A model generated the notes under the pieces. It saw only the letters and a list, made by a program, of their open reading frames with translations, was not told the DNA's origin and did not search any database. Below, in pieces: positions 42,900 to 51,980 of a stretch of DNA of 64,000 bases. The DNA comes from Costertonia aggregata (GTDB lineage: Bacteria; Bacteroidota; Bacteroidia; Flavobacteriales; Flavobacteriaceae), in the NCBI RefSeq assembly GCF_013402795.1, contig NZ_CP058595.1:1275501-1339500 (forward strand), written 5' to 3'. The first letter of the stretch is position 1. Each line of letters starts with the position of its first letter. Made by a program: the position numbers and the translations under genes.

Positions 42900-44256
42900 A
42901 CTTCAGTTTCTTTTCGATGGCCATAATCATCTCATTGGCGATATCCTTACCGGTAGCGTTTTCAATACCTTCCAAACCGGGAGAGGAGTTCACCTCTAAA
43001 AGTAAAGGACCTTTATTAGAGCGGATAATGTCTACCCCGGCCACGGCCAGATTAAGGATTTTGGCAGCTTTTTGCGCCAGCTTTCGCTCCTCGGAGGTAA
43101 TTTTAACTATCGATGCTTTTCCACCTTGATGAATATTGGCCCTAAACTCCCCTTTTTCGGCTTGCCGTTGCATACTCGCCACTACTTTACCGTTGACCAC
43201 GAAACAGCGAATATCCTGCCCATTGGCCTCTTTGATGAATTCCTGTACCAAAATATTGGTGTTCACACTTTTAAAGGCATTGATGACACTTTCCGCAGCT
43301 TTGTTGGTTTCGGCCAATACTACTCCTTTCCCTTGAGTGCTTTCCAACAGTTTGATAATCAGTGGGGCACCGTTTACCATTTTTATCAAATCTTTGGTAT
43401 CCATTGGAGATTTTGCAAAACCGGTTATGGGAATATGAATATCGTTTTTTGAAAACAATTGCGATGCAAAGAGCTTGTCCCGAGATTGGGTAATGGCTTC
43501 AGCAGAGTTTTGACAGTAGACACCCAAATTATCAAATTGCCTGATCAGGGCACAACCATAAAAAGTGACCGAAGGTTTTATACGTGGGATTACCGCATCA
43601 AACTCATTGAGTATGTTCCCGCCACGGTATCGTATCTCGGGCGAACGGGCATCCAATTTCATGTAGGCCAGCTCAACGTTCAAAAATTGAATTTCGTGCC
43701 CTCTGGCCTCTGCCGCTTCAATCAATCTTTTGTTGCTGTATAAATTGGGATTACTGGCCAACAAAGCAATTTTCAATCCTGTTTTTTCCTTGTAAAAGGA
43801 TTTGTATTTTTCATCGATATCGGCATCGGTAAAGCGTTGTATTTGATATTCAAGTGCCGAATTCACAATATACCTTTCATTAATGGCCTCCCTGCCCAAT
43901 AGCATACGAAACTCCATAGTATCGCGATTGGCCAAAGTGAGTTCAATATCAAAAACGGCATCGCCCAAGGTAACAGGTGTTTTGACCACCAAACGCTCTT
44001 CTGAAATCCCTGACGAGCTTTTGACCATACGCCGATCTACCAAACGCGCTTCACACTCAATGGCGATGCTCCTGTTTTCTTGTAAGGGGTTTACCTCGAA
44101 TTTTACCCACTCCTGGGCTCCCTTAGCATATACCTTTAGATTGGTCGCCTGTATAGACGATGTTTTTGCGCCGGAATCCACACGTGCCTTTATGGCCGGA
44201 ATTCCCAACTCTTGAAATATGCACCACTCTTCACTACCAATAATCTTTAAATCCAA
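42889..44256 (-). CDS. RimB-RimK fusion: retropepsin-like protease domain plus ATP-grasp glutamate ligase
   Basis: A 455-residue two-domain cytoplasmic protein. The N-terminal 140 residues form a retropepsin-like 'ATP-dependent zinc protease'/RimB domain with catalytic-type Asp27 in '[20 protein letters not shown]' and '[16 protein letters not shown]'. The C-terminal 300 residues form a RimK ATP-grasp ligase ('[20 protein letters not shown]', '[20 protein letters not shown]', '[20 protein letters not shown]', '[20 protein letters not shown]'). RimK adds glutamates to ribosomal protein S6 or small substrates; RimB-type proteases trim such tails. It is the last gene of the polyamine cluster, 3 bp after the GNAT-nitrilase gene. 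Confidence 0.9.
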   Translation of the reverse strand: MDLKIIGSEEWCIFQELGIPAIKARVDSGAKTSSIQATNLKVYAKGAQEWVKFEVNPLQENRSIAIECEARLVDRRMVKSSSGISEERLVVKTPVTLGDAVFDIELTLANRDTMEFRMLLGREAINERYIVNSALEYQIQRFTDADIDEKYKSFYKEKTGLKIALLASNPNLYSNKRLIEAAEARGHEIQFLNVELAYMKLDARSPEIRYRGGNILNEFDAVIPRIKPSVTFYGCALIRQFDNLGVYCQNSAEAITQSRDKLFASQLFSKNDIHIPITGFAKSPMDTKDLIKMVNGAPLIIKLLESTQGKGVVLAETNKAAESVINAFKSVNTNILVQEFIKEANGQDIRCFVVNGKVVASMQRQAEKGEFRANIHQGGKASIVKITSEERKLAQKAAKILNLAVAGVDIIRSNKGPLLLEVNSSPGLEGIENATGKDIANEMIMAIEKKLKFSI

Positions 44257-44259
44257 TAC

Positions 44260-45786
44260 TTATCTTTTTTTAAGTTCAAAAATGTCTTTTCTCCTGTCTT
44301 TTAAATTCCGTACCGCACCAAATTGGTTAAGTTCCCGCAACAGATCTATATCTACATCAGCTATCAGAATCATTTCGGTATTTGGCGTTGCCTCTGCCTT
44401 TATACCGTTAGTAGGGAATGAAAAATCGCAGGGCGTAAACACTATGGACTGTGCGAACTGAATATCCATATTCTGAACATTGGGCAAGTTGCCTACACTC
44501 CCCGCAATGGCCACATAGCATTCATTTTCAATAGCCCTTGCCTGAGCGCAATGCCGTACTCTTGAATATCCGTTCTGGGTATCCGTTAAAAAGGGGATAA
44601 AAAGAATATCCATACCTTCATCTGCCAATAATCGGCTTAATTCAGGAAATTCGGAATCGTAACAGATCAGCACTCCAATTTTTCCGCAATCGGTATCAAA
44701 AGCCTTTAACTGGTTACCCCCTTGCATACCCCACACTTTGGCTTCATCGGGAGTAACATGTAGTTTCTCATAACGTTCCATGCTACCATCACGTCTACAT
44801 AAATAGCCAACGTTGTACAACCTGCCATCTATCACCTCCGGCATACTCCCCGTAATGATATTAATGTTGTACGATATTGAAAATTCAGAAAATTTCTGTA
44901 CGATTGCCTGGGTATGTTTGGCGAGTTCGCGAATAGCTTCGGGAGTAGATAAATGGTTGTCCTTAGCCATTAAAGGGGCATTAAAAAACTCAGGGAACAG
45001 CGCAAAATCGGATCGATAACCCGACACTGCATCTATAAAATACTCGGCTTGCTGTAAAAGTTCCTCCAAATCTTTGTATGGCCTCATCTGCCATTGAATC
45101 AACCCTAACCGAATAATGGTTTTTTTGGTTGCGGCTTTTTTAGTGGGTTTTTGATAATAAATATTATCCCACTCCATCAAAATAGCATAATCATTAGAGG
45201 CTTCATCACCTGGCAAATAGCCTTTCAATACTTTCGCAGGATGAAAATCATTACTGATCTGAAAGTTAAGCACGGGGTCTTGAATCTCTTTTCTTCTCAC
45301 TTGGGCTATATATTCTTTGGGAGTCAATTCCTGCGAATACTTATGGTAGTTTGGCATACGGCCCCCAAAAAGAATACTTTTTAGATTTAATTTTTCGCAA
45401 AGTTCCTTTCTATAATCGTACAATCTACGTCCCAGCCTGAGACCACGGAATTGTGGCTTTATGAAAACCTCGATACCGTATAACACATCACCTTCGTTAT
45501 TATGAGTGTTAAAAGAATAATTACCGGTGATTTGCTCATAGGTATGGTCGTCTTCAAAAGTGTCATAATCTACAATTATAGAGAGTGCGACACCCGCTAG
45601 CTCTCCGTTTATTTTTATAACCACTTGCCCATCAGGAAATTTATCTATCAACGATTTTATATGCGCTTCTTTCCAATACGCACCGGGCATGTTGGTATAA
45701 GCAGAAATCATTGCCGTTTTCAAATCTTGATAATCTTCAAGGTCTAAAAACTTTAATTCTATATTCTCAATTTCTTCTATTTTCAT
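44260..45786 (-). CDS. Fused GNAT acetyltransferase and nitrilase-family carbon-nitrogen hydrolase
   Basis: 508 residues. Residues 1-205 are a GNAT N-acetyltransferase ('FIKPQFRGLRLGRRLYDYRK' acetyl-CoA loop). Residues 224-508 are a CN hydrolase with the full Glu-Lys-Cys triad: Glu266 in 'FALFPEFFNAP', Lys341 in 'RYEKLHVTPDEAKVWGM' and Cys375 in 'IGVLICYDSEFPELSRL'. CN hydrolases split amides, nitriles or carbamoyl groups (AguB-type members act on N-carbamoylputrescine). In this cluster an N-acyl or N-carbamoyl polyamine is a reasonable but unproven substrate. The fusion is common in Flavobacteria. Confidence 0.9.
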   Translation of the reverse strand: MKIEEIENIELKFLDLEDYQDLKTAMISAYTNMPGAYWKEAHIKSLIDKFPDGQVVIKINGELAGVALSIIVDYDTFEDDHTYEQITGNYSFNTHNNEGDVLYGIEVFIKPQFRGLRLGRRLYDYRKELCEKLNLKSILFGGRMPNYHKYSQELTPKEYIAQVRRKEIQDPVLNFQISNDFHPAKVLKGYLPGDEASNDYAILMEWDNIYYQKPTKKAATKKTIIRLGLIQWQMRPYKDLEELLQQAEYFIDAVSGYRSDFALFPEFFNAPLMAKDNHLSTPEAIRELAKHTQAIVQKFSEFSISYNINIITGSMPEVIDGRLYNVGYLCRRDGSMERYEKLHVTPDEAKVWGMQGGNQLKAFDTDCGKIGVLICYDSEFPELSRLLADEGMDILFIPFLTDTQNGYSRVRHCAQARAIENECYVAIAGSVGNLPNVQNMDIQFAQSIVFTPCDFSFPTNGIKAEATPNTEMILIADVDIDLLRELNQFGAVRNLKDRRKDIFELKKR

Positions 45787-45870
45787 AAGGTTAAGAATAA
45801 AAAAATGGGATTCCCACTATGAAAATCCCCTTTTACCTCTTGTATTTTAGGTTATAGATACATTTTAATA

Positions 45871-46194
45871 CTAGTCTTCATCATCGCCATCTACCATATC
45901 CTCTGGATTTGGCTCGACCACTGCCTCTGGGTCATCTTCATCAAAATCCTCGTAATCGGATTCATCGTAATTCTCCATAGTGTACTCCAATTTTTCACTG
46001 ATTTTGACCAGATATTTGGTATCCTTGGTCAATACCTCAACCGCTTCAACCCGTTCCCCGTTTGCGTTTTTGAACGAAATGATATCCCTATCATCGTACC
46101 CATCGGGATACCGTTGAACCGTTAGTTTCAAAACCTCTGGCGTTAGTTTTTTGAAGTCTACTATTACCTTTTTTAAATGTGCGTGTTTATCCAT
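45871..46194 (-). CDS. Acidic 107-residue protein partnered with the DHS-like enzyme
   Basis: A small soluble protein. The first 75 residues look folded ('LKKVIVDFKKLTPEVLKLTV', 'YDDRDIISFKNANGERVEAV'). The last 30 are an almost pure Asp/Glu tail ('YEDFDEDDPEAVVEPNPEDM'). Its ATG lies 2 bp after the stop of the DHS-like gene, implying tight coupling. Family unnamed to me. The tail could bind polyamines or basic proteins, which is inference. Confidence 0.72.
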   Translation of the reverse strand: MDKHAHLKKVIVDFKKLTPEVLKLTVQRYPDGYDDRDIISFKNANGERVEAVEVLTKDTKYLVKISEKLEYTMENYDESDYEDFDEDDPEAVVEPNPEDMVDGDDED

Positions 46195-46196
46195 AA

Positions 46197-47174
46197 TTAC
46201 ATATCCAAAAGGTAAGCAAAAATTAAGGGAGCCACAATAGTCGCATCACTTTCTATGATAAATTTAGGGGTGTCGATATCCAACTTTCCCCATGTTATTT
46301 TTTCATTGGGTACCGCCCCGGAATATGAACCATAACTTGTGGTACTATCGCTTATCTGACAGAAGTAGCTCCAAAACGGGGTATCGGTACGCTCCATATC
46401 TTGATAGAGCATTGGCACCACACAAATAGGAAAATCACCCGCAATACCGCCACCGATCTGAAAAAAGCCAATACCTTTGGATGAATTATCGGTGTACCAA
46501 TCGGCCAAAAACGTCATATACTCGATACCCGATTTCATGGTACTTGCTTTTAATTCCCCTTTTAAAACATAAGAGGCAAAAATATTGCCTAGGGTACTAT
46601 CTTCCCAACCGGGACAAACAATGGGCAGGTTTTTCTCCGCTGCGGCATACATCCAAGAATCTTTCAAATCTATTTCGTAATATTCCTCCAGTACGCCCGA
46701 GAGCAATAATTTATACATGTATTCATGCGGTAGGTAGCGTTCGCCCTTGGTTTCGGCGTCCTTCCAGATTTTTACGATATGTTCTTGTATTCTGCGAAAA
46801 GCTTCCTCTTCGGGAATGCAGGTATCGGTCACACGGTTCAACCCTTTTTCTAGTAAATTCCACTCGTCTTGCGGTGTCAAATCACGATAGTTGGGCACAC
46901 GTTTATAATGCGAATGGGCTACAAGGTTCATGATATCCTCTTCCAGATTGGCCCCAGTACACGAAACGATGTGTACTTTATCTTGCCGTATCATTTCAGC
47001 GAATATTTTGCCCAATTCGGCCGTACTCATGGCCCCTGCCAAAGAAACCAACATTTTTGAACCTTGGTTTAATTGTGTTTCGTACCCCTTAGCCGCATCG
47101 ACCAAGGCCGCTGCATTAAAGTGTAAATAATATTTTTCGATAAAATGGGAAATAGCCCCTTTAGTCTTCTTCAT
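46197..47174 (-). CDS. Deoxyhypusine synthase-like enzyme
   Basis: 325 residues from ATG 47174; an upstream TTG at 47180 gives two more codons. The family uses NAD to transfer the aminobutyl group of spermidine or putrescine. The active-site lysine of DHS is kept in 'NEKITWGKLDIDTP' (about residue 297), as are 'HIVSCTGANLEEDIMNLVAH', 'LPIVCPGWEDSTLGNIF' and 'GIGFFQIGGGIAGDFPICVV'. Bacteria have no eIF5A, so the product may be homospermidine or another aminobutylated compound. It overlaps the agmatinase gene by 14 bp, placing it in a putrescine-making operon. Confidence 0.9.
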   Translation of the reverse strand: MKKTKGAISHFIEKYYLHFNAAALVDAAKGYETQLNQGSKMLVSLAGAMSTAELGKIFAEMIRQDKVHIVSCTGANLEEDIMNLVAHSHYKRVPNYRDLTPQDEWNLLEKGLNRVTDTCIPEEEAFRRIQEHIVKIWKDAETKGERYLPHEYMYKLLLSGVLEEYYEIDLKDSWMYAAAEKNLPIVCPGWEDSTLGNIFASYVLKGELKASTMKSGIEYMTFLADWYTDNSSKGIGFFQIGGGIAGDFPICVVPMLYQDMERTDTPFWSYFCQISDSTTSYGSYSGAVPNEKITWGKLDIDTPKFIIESDATIVAPLIFAYLLDM

Positions 47175-48099
47175 CTTCAAATTTTGTACTGTTATTGTTT
47201 TTAAAGTCTACGTCATACGTATTGTCATAATCACTATCTACATCTTGCCCCATAAACTTATAGCTCAACATTTTATAATATAATTTTGCCGCTAAAAAGT
47301 CCGAGGACCTGTCCGTTTCACTGGGGCAAAGTTCTACGATATCAAAACCCACTACGTTCTTTTCTTCAAAAACCTGTTTTAAGAACTCAAGGGTTTCATA
47401 ATAGAGCAATCCACCCGGTTCCGGTGTACCTGTTGATGGCATAATGGAAGGGTCCAACGCATCTAGGTCAAAGGTGATAAACACATTATCGGTCATGGCC
47501 TCTACCACCTTATCCATCCAATATTCATCATTGACCATATCATGGGCGAAGAATGTCTTTTCCTCGTCCATAAAGGTTTTCTCGATAGCATCCATAGAGC
47601 GAATCCCGACCTGCACCAAATTGGTGGTCTGGGCAGCCTCGTGTACGGCACAAGCGTGGTTGAACTTTGTGCCGTCGTACGACTCGCGCAAATCGGCATG
47701 GGCATCAATATGCAATACGGTCAAATTATCAAAACATTCATTAAAGGCACGAATACTCCCGATTGAGATGGAATGTTCCCCGCCAAAAAGGGTAACGAAC
47801 TTATTGCGCTTGATAAACTCTTTCGTGGTCTTATGCACGGCATTGACCATGGCTTCCGGTGAGCTGTTCTCGGTAATGGCATCAGTCAAATGTATACCTT
47901 GTTCATATACCTCTGAAGCGGTTTCGATATCATAGAGCTCCATATTTTCCGAAGCTTCCAAAAAGGCCTGTGGACCTTTGTCTGCGCCTTTGCCCCAAGT
48001 ACTTGTACCGTCATAGGGAACGGGAATCAAAACCACTTTTGCGGTCTCCAATTGTGCGAATTCGTCAGCGATACCTGCGTAATTCTTTTTTGTGTTCAT
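47161..48099 (-). CDS. speB: Agmatinase
   Basis: A 312-residue ureohydrolase that converts agmatine to putrescine and urea. Manganese ligands are visible: His109 in 'FGGEHSISIGSIRAF', Asp132/His134/Asp136 in 'VLHIDAHADLRESYDG', and the Asp pair in 'TFDLDALDPSIMPSTGTPEP'. Length fits SpeB. It lies 24 bp downstream of arginine decarboxylase and overlaps the DHS-like gene by 14 bp, forming one operon. Confidence 0.93.
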   Translation of the reverse strand: MNTKKNYAGIADEFAQLETAKVVLIPVPYDGTSTWGKGADKGPQAFLEASENMELYDIETASEVYEQGIHLTDAITENSSPEAMVNAVHKTTKEFIKRNKFVTLFGGEHSISIGSIRAFNECFDNLTVLHIDAHADLRESYDGTKFNHACAVHEAAQTTNLVQVGIRSMDAIEKTFMDEEKTFFAHDMVNDEYWMDKVVEAMTDNVFITFDLDALDPSIMPSTGTPEPGGLLYYETLEFLKQVFEEKNVVGFDIVELCPSETDRSSDFLAAKLYYKMLSYKFMGQDVDSDYDNTYDVDFKNNNSTKFEDEED

Positions 48100-48123
48100 T
48101 GTAATATATTGTTTAAGGTAAAT

Positions 48124-49572
48124 TTATTGTTTAGAAACAAAATCGGTCTCCTGTTGTTTTTTATTTGTTATCCCTGCGGTACCATACCCCAATATCTTTA
48201 ATAAATCTTCTGCTTTTTGCTGTGGATTAAAAAGACTGGTCACCAAGTTGCCTTCCTCGTCCCTATCGATCAAAACATGTTTGGGCTGCGGTATCAAGCA
48301 ATGCTGTAACCCACCATAGCCACCAATGGTTTCTTGATATGCTCCCGTATTGAAAAACCCGATATACAGTGGTTTGTCGCGTTTGTACTTGGGCAGGTAA
48401 ATAGCGTTCATATTCTGCTCGCTGTTGTAATAATCATCGCTATCGCAAGTGAGTCCGCCAAGCAGCACGCGCTCGTATTCATCGTTCCAACGATTGATAG
48501 GCAGCATGATAAACCGTTTGTTTATGGCCCAGGTGTCAGGTAGGGTCGTAATGAAAGAGGAGTCGATCATGTTCCACTTTTCGCGATCGTTCTGCTGCTT
48601 TTGATATAGGATTTCATAAATGGCACCACCACTCTCGCCGACCGTAAAACTTCCAAATTCAGTAAAAATATGCGGCACGGGAACATTTGCCTCTGCACAG
48701 GTTATATTGATTTGGTTGATGATTTCATCGATCATATATTGATAATCGTACTCAAAAGCCAACGAATTTTTAATGGGGAACCCGCCGCCAATATTCAAGC
48801 TATCCAAAGACGGGCATATTTTTTTTAAGCGGACATATACTTTTAGGCATTTGACCAGTTCATTCCAATAATAGGCATTATCCCTTATTCCCGTATTAAT
48901 GAAAAAGTGTAGCATTTTTAACTCTACTTTTTCATTGTTCTTGATCTGATTCTCATAAAACGGAACGATATTCTTGTAACCAATGCCCAGGCGAGAAGTG
49001 TAAAATTCGAACTTGGGCTCTTCTTCTGATGCAATACGAATACCTACCTGAAAATCATCTTCGATAACATCTGAAAGCAAATCAATTTCTTCGTAATTAT
49101 CAATGATAGGAATACAGTTACGATGCCCGTTGTTTATCAGCCTACCAATATTTTCTATATACTGGGCACGTTTAAAACCATTACAGATAACGAAAGTATC
49201 GTCCTTTATTTTACCAACACTTTTAAGCTGCTCCACAATATTGATATCAAAGGCAGAGGAAGTCTCTATATGGATATTGTTCTTGAGCGCTTCGTGCAAC
49301 ACATGCTGAAAGTGGGAGCTTTTTGTACAATAGCAATAATGATATTTTCCTTGATAACCGTTTTTTTCGATAGCATTGGCGAACCAGTTTTTGGCCCTGC
49401 CAATATTTTCGGAAATTTTGGGCAAATAGGTAAACTTTAACGGACTACCGTACTTCACTATGAGTTCTTGAAGGTCTATACCATGAAATTGTAGGTAATC
49501 CCCGTTCAAGGTAAATTCATCTTGTGGGAAAAAATAGGTCTGTTCGATTAAATCGATATATTTTGTATTCAT
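48124..49572 (-). CDS. speA: Biosynthetic arginine decarboxylase (PLP, alanine-racemase fold)
   Basis: A 482-residue PLP enzyme, the first step of arginine to agmatine to putrescine. The PLP lysine segment is 'GKYHYCYCTKSSHFQHVLHE'. Downstream are 'MLHFFINTGIRDNAYYWNEL', 'SLNIGGGFPIKNSLAFEYDY', 'IFTEFGSFTVGESGGAIYEI' and a C-terminal 'LLGGLTCDSDDYYN' region that supplies the second catalytic site. This short form is typical of Bacteroidota and lacks the long insert of proteobacterial SpeA. It is the first gene of the polyamine operon, facing a 480-bp upstream region. Confidence 0.92.
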   Translation of the reverse strand: MNTKYIDLIEQTYFFPQDEFTLNGDYLQFHGIDLQELIVKYGSPLKFTYLPKISENIGRAKNWFANAIEKNGYQGKYHYCYCTKSSHFQHVLHEALKNNIHIETSSAFDINIVEQLKSVGKIKDDTFVICNGFKRAQYIENIGRLINNGHRNCIPIIDNYEEIDLLSDVIEDDFQVGIRIASEEEPKFEFYTSRLGIGYKNIVPFYENQIKNNEKVELKMLHFFINTGIRDNAYYWNELVKCLKVYVRLKKICPSLDSLNIGGGFPIKNSLAFEYDYQYMIDEIINQINITCAEANVPVPHIFTEFGSFTVGESGGAIYEILYQKQQNDREKWNMIDSSFITTLPDTWAINKRFIMLPINRWNDEYERVLLGGLTCDSDDYYNSEQNMNAIYLPKYKRDKPLYIGFFNTGAYQETIGGYGGLQHCLIPQPKHVLIDRDEEGNLVTSLFNPQQKAEDLLKILGYGTAGITNKKQQETDFVSKQ

Positions 49573-50050
49573 CTAGGAAAAATATTTAAAAAATTGAAAG
49601 TCGTCAAAAAATCTCAAGAAGAGTTGTGTACCATGTTAAGAAAACATGATGTATCAAAATCAAATAAGAATCTGTTCCTGGGTGGTAGGAATAAAAAAGT
49701 AATTGTGCTGGCTTTGCACAATTGAGGTATTTAAATCGGAAGTTAGCTTTAAAATTCGGTCACCTATCTGATAGGTTGCTTTGCGGTTTGACTCCCTAAT
49801 TCCACAAAGCCCGAACATAGAAACATATCGCATGATGTTCAGCTAAGAGCTTTTCCCAAATTAATGTAACCACTAATTTTGAGAGCGCAAATGAAAACAA
49901 AAAAAATGAAAAAACAAGCTTTTCAAAACAAATAACGACAAAATGTTACCGGGAAAAATATTTGCATTCAAATTACAATATAACCAATTGATTTTTAATA
50001 TATTGATTTTATATCTTTATGTTTTATTTTCATTTTTAAATTCAAATAAA
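49573..50050. other. Divergent intergenic region upstream of the arginine decarboxylase gene
   Basis: About 480 bp, AT-rich, between divergent genes. It must hold their promoters. A short inverted repeat, CATGTT and AACATG around AAGAA, lies at 49633-49649. I see no coding sequence or recognised riboswitch. An in-frame extension of the 50051 gene to 49943 is very AT-rich and unlikely to be translated. Confidence 0.45.
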
Positions 50051-50746
50051 ATGCTTTTTAGAATTGTTTTTTTTGTTGCTTTGAGCATATGCATCAACGC
50101 AAATGCCCAAATTAAACCAGGTACGTATGCTACCGATATCGAAAACGTAAGACATGAGGTAAAAATCAATGACGACTATTTTATCTATTCCGAATATGAA
50201 ATTGACCCACCTAAATTTATACGGACGCTTGGAGGTTTTCCCGAAACCTACAAAGACAAACTTTTTGTATTGTTGGAATTCAACTCAAACTATACCAATG
50301 ATTCCATTCTAAAATTACCCCTAACCTTTGAGACAAATAGGGATAGCTTAATGTTACATTGGTTCGACAAACTATATTTTGAGCGACTTCCCGACAAAAA
50401 TCAAGAACTGGACGGTGCATGGCTCTTTGCAACAAGAGGCCCTGATACCGGGCAAGAACGCAGAGGGGAAGAAAACAATAGAAAGACTTTGAAGTTTTTG
50501 ATGGACGGCCATTTTCAAAGGGTAGCCTACAATACCGATACTTCAAAATTCTTTGGAACTGGCGGGGGCACCTATACTTCAGAAAATGGGGTCTACACCG
50601 AAAACATAACGTTTTTCTCCCGTGACAATACCAGAGTCGGCGCTTCGCTAGAATTCAATTATGAGTTGAAAGGAGACGATTGGCACCATACCGGAAAAAA
50701 TAGCAAGGGAGAACCTATGTACGAGATTTGGGGGAGACGGCAATAA
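50051..50746 (+). CDS. Secreted protein of unknown function
   Basis: 231 residues from ATG 50051, chosen because it gives a good signal peptide ('MLFRIVFFVALSICINANAQ'). The mature protein is beta-rich ('INDDYFIYSEYEIDPPKFIR', 'LDGAWLFATRGPDTGQERRG', 'LKGDDWHHTGKNSKGEPMYE') and ends in 'EIWGRRQ'. The segment 'RKTLKFLMDGHFQRVAYN' with the following GTGGG loop looks lipocalin-like, as in several flavobacterial 'membrane or secreted' proteins. Ligand unknown. It stands alone before the tRNA gene. Confidence 0.72.
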   Translation: MLFRIVFFVALSICINANAQIKPGTYATDIENVRHEVKINDDYFIYSEYEIDPPKFIRTLGGFPETYKDKLFVLLEFNSNYTNDSILKLPLTFETNRDSLMLHWFDKLYFERLPDKNQELDGAWLFATRGPDTGQERRGEENNRKTLKFLMDGHFQRVAYNTDTSKFFGTGGGTYTSENGVYTENITFFSRDNTRVGASLEFNYELKGDDWHHTGKNSKGEPMYEIWGRRQ

Positions 50747-50829
50747 GTGGTAAGTGGTAAGCGAAAATCATTTTCAATGGGACGGTCGGGTTTTACTTGA
50801 ACCCAAAATTTGCTCTTTAGCTGTAAAAG

Positions 50830-50901
50830 TAGCCTCGGCAAGAATCGAACTTGCATCTAAAGTTTAGGAAACTTCTATTCTATCCATTGAACTACGAGGC
50901 C
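50830..50901 (-). tRNA. tRNA-Arg (anticodon CCT)
   Basis: On the minus strand the 72-nt segment folds as a full cloverleaf. The acceptor pairs GGCCTCG with CGAGGCT, the anticodon stem pairs GAAGT with ACTTT around TTCCTAA (anticodon CCT, reads AGG), and the T-arm is GCAAG-TTCGATT-CTTGC. The discriminator is A and CCA is not encoded. Confidence 0.93.
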
Positions 50902-50945
50902 TAAAATTATCGATTACAAAAATAGAATTATTTTGATAAAAGCAA

Positions 50946-51764
50946 CTACTCTATCTCTACGGTGTTTTCGGTCAATTTTTTGATGGGCAATACAATTTTT
51001 CCCTTTTCGGTTTTTATGGTTACCGAAATACTATCGATATCTTCAATGGTCCCTTCTACTTTTTTGGTTTTTATTTTGTCTCCTATGGCATAACTCTTAC
51101 GGGCATAAAAGGTGCGCAGCAAATCGCCTACCACTTCTCTGGCCCCAAGGCCCAAGGCTATGGCAAAGGCCAATAAAAAAGCCCCCAATATCATGGTGAT
51201 GTTACTGGTAATGATAGCAGTATCTATCCCCGCTTGATTGAGTGCCGTCACCATCACAAAAATCAATATGATATAGTAAATTATACCGCTTACGATCTTG
51301 GAACCGCCCACACCCATTGAGTCGAAAATATTCACCAGTGCGTTCTTTATAAGTTTTGCAGCGAACATACCGATCATAAAGATCACAATGGCACTAAGGA
51401 GTACGGGCAAATAGCGTAACAGGTTAGCGATTTCGGTTGAGATGATGTCCAGCCCCATGACATCGGAGGCCACAATAATAAAAGTGAGCCACAAAAAGCC
51501 TTTGATAAAACCAATGATAAGTTTGGAAATATCAATTTTAACCTCACTTTCATCACCGAACAATTTGGCATCGTTTATCTTATCGGACAACTTACCGATT
51601 TTTGCCAATCTCAAGATTTTCTTTAATACAAAGGCAATGATCTTGATGATGATCCAACCGATGGTTATTACAATGATAGCCCCTAGGATACCGGGTAAAA
51701 CACCTACGATGTCCTCAAGTATAGAGGTAAGTGATTTGGTCGCTAAATTTCCAATATCTTCCAT
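50946..51764 (-). CDS. MscS-type small-conductance channel protein
   Basis: A 272-residue membrane protein with five or six hydrophobic helices, including 'VLPGILGAIIVITIGWIIIK' and the repeated TM_helix element ('SAIVIFMIGMFAAKLIKNAL', 'ILGAFLLAFAIALGLGAREV'). 'ALGLGAREVVGDLLRTFYAR' is the pore-adjacent MscS signature, followed by a beta domain 'YAIGDKIKTKKVEGTIEDID'. It is likely a pressure or osmotic release channel. It is the third gene of a minus-strand unit with the sigma factor and a 63-residue protein. Confidence 0.87.
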   Translation of the reverse strand: MEDIGNLATKSLTSILEDIVGVLPGILGAIIVITIGWIIIKIIAFVLKKILRLAKIGKLSDKINDAKLFGDESEVKIDISKLIIGFIKGFLWLTFIIVASDVMGLDIISTEIANLLRYLPVLLSAIVIFMIGMFAAKLIKNALVNIFDSMGVGGSKIVSGIIYYIILIFVMVTALNQAGIDTAIITSNITMILGAFLLAFAIALGLGAREVVGDLLRTFYARKSYAIGDKIKTKKVEGTIEDIDSISVTIKTEKGKIVLPIKKLTENTVEIE

Positions 51765-51788
51765 AATGTATAGTTTTACTTGATTAAT

Positions 51789-51980
51789 TTATTCAACATT
51801 GGGGTTGGTTTTGAACATGCCCGCTATCAATGATTTTACATTTATCGTGAATAAAGAAGCTAGTTCCATAATCAGTTTTGCCGTAGCCACATCGTTCATG
51901 ACTTTTTTCTTCATGTGGGGCGGAACCTCTTTTATGGATTCTTCCAATTTTTTAAATGGATTCTCTTTTTTCTTTGCCAT
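51789..51980 (-). CDS. Small basic 63-residue protein coupled to a sigma factor
   Basis: A small Lys-rich protein ('MAKKKENPFKKLEESIKEVP') with a helical second half ('AKLIMELASLFTINVKSLIA'). Its ATG overlaps the sigma-factor stop (TAATG at 51978-51982), so translation is coupled. This suggests a stoichiometric partner of the sigma factor or of the channel gene 24 bp downstream. It has no known anti-sigma motif. Confidence 0.68.
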   Translation of the reverse strand: MAKKKENPFKKLEESIKEVPPHMKKKVMNDVATAKLIMELASLFTINVKSLIAGMFKTNPNVE

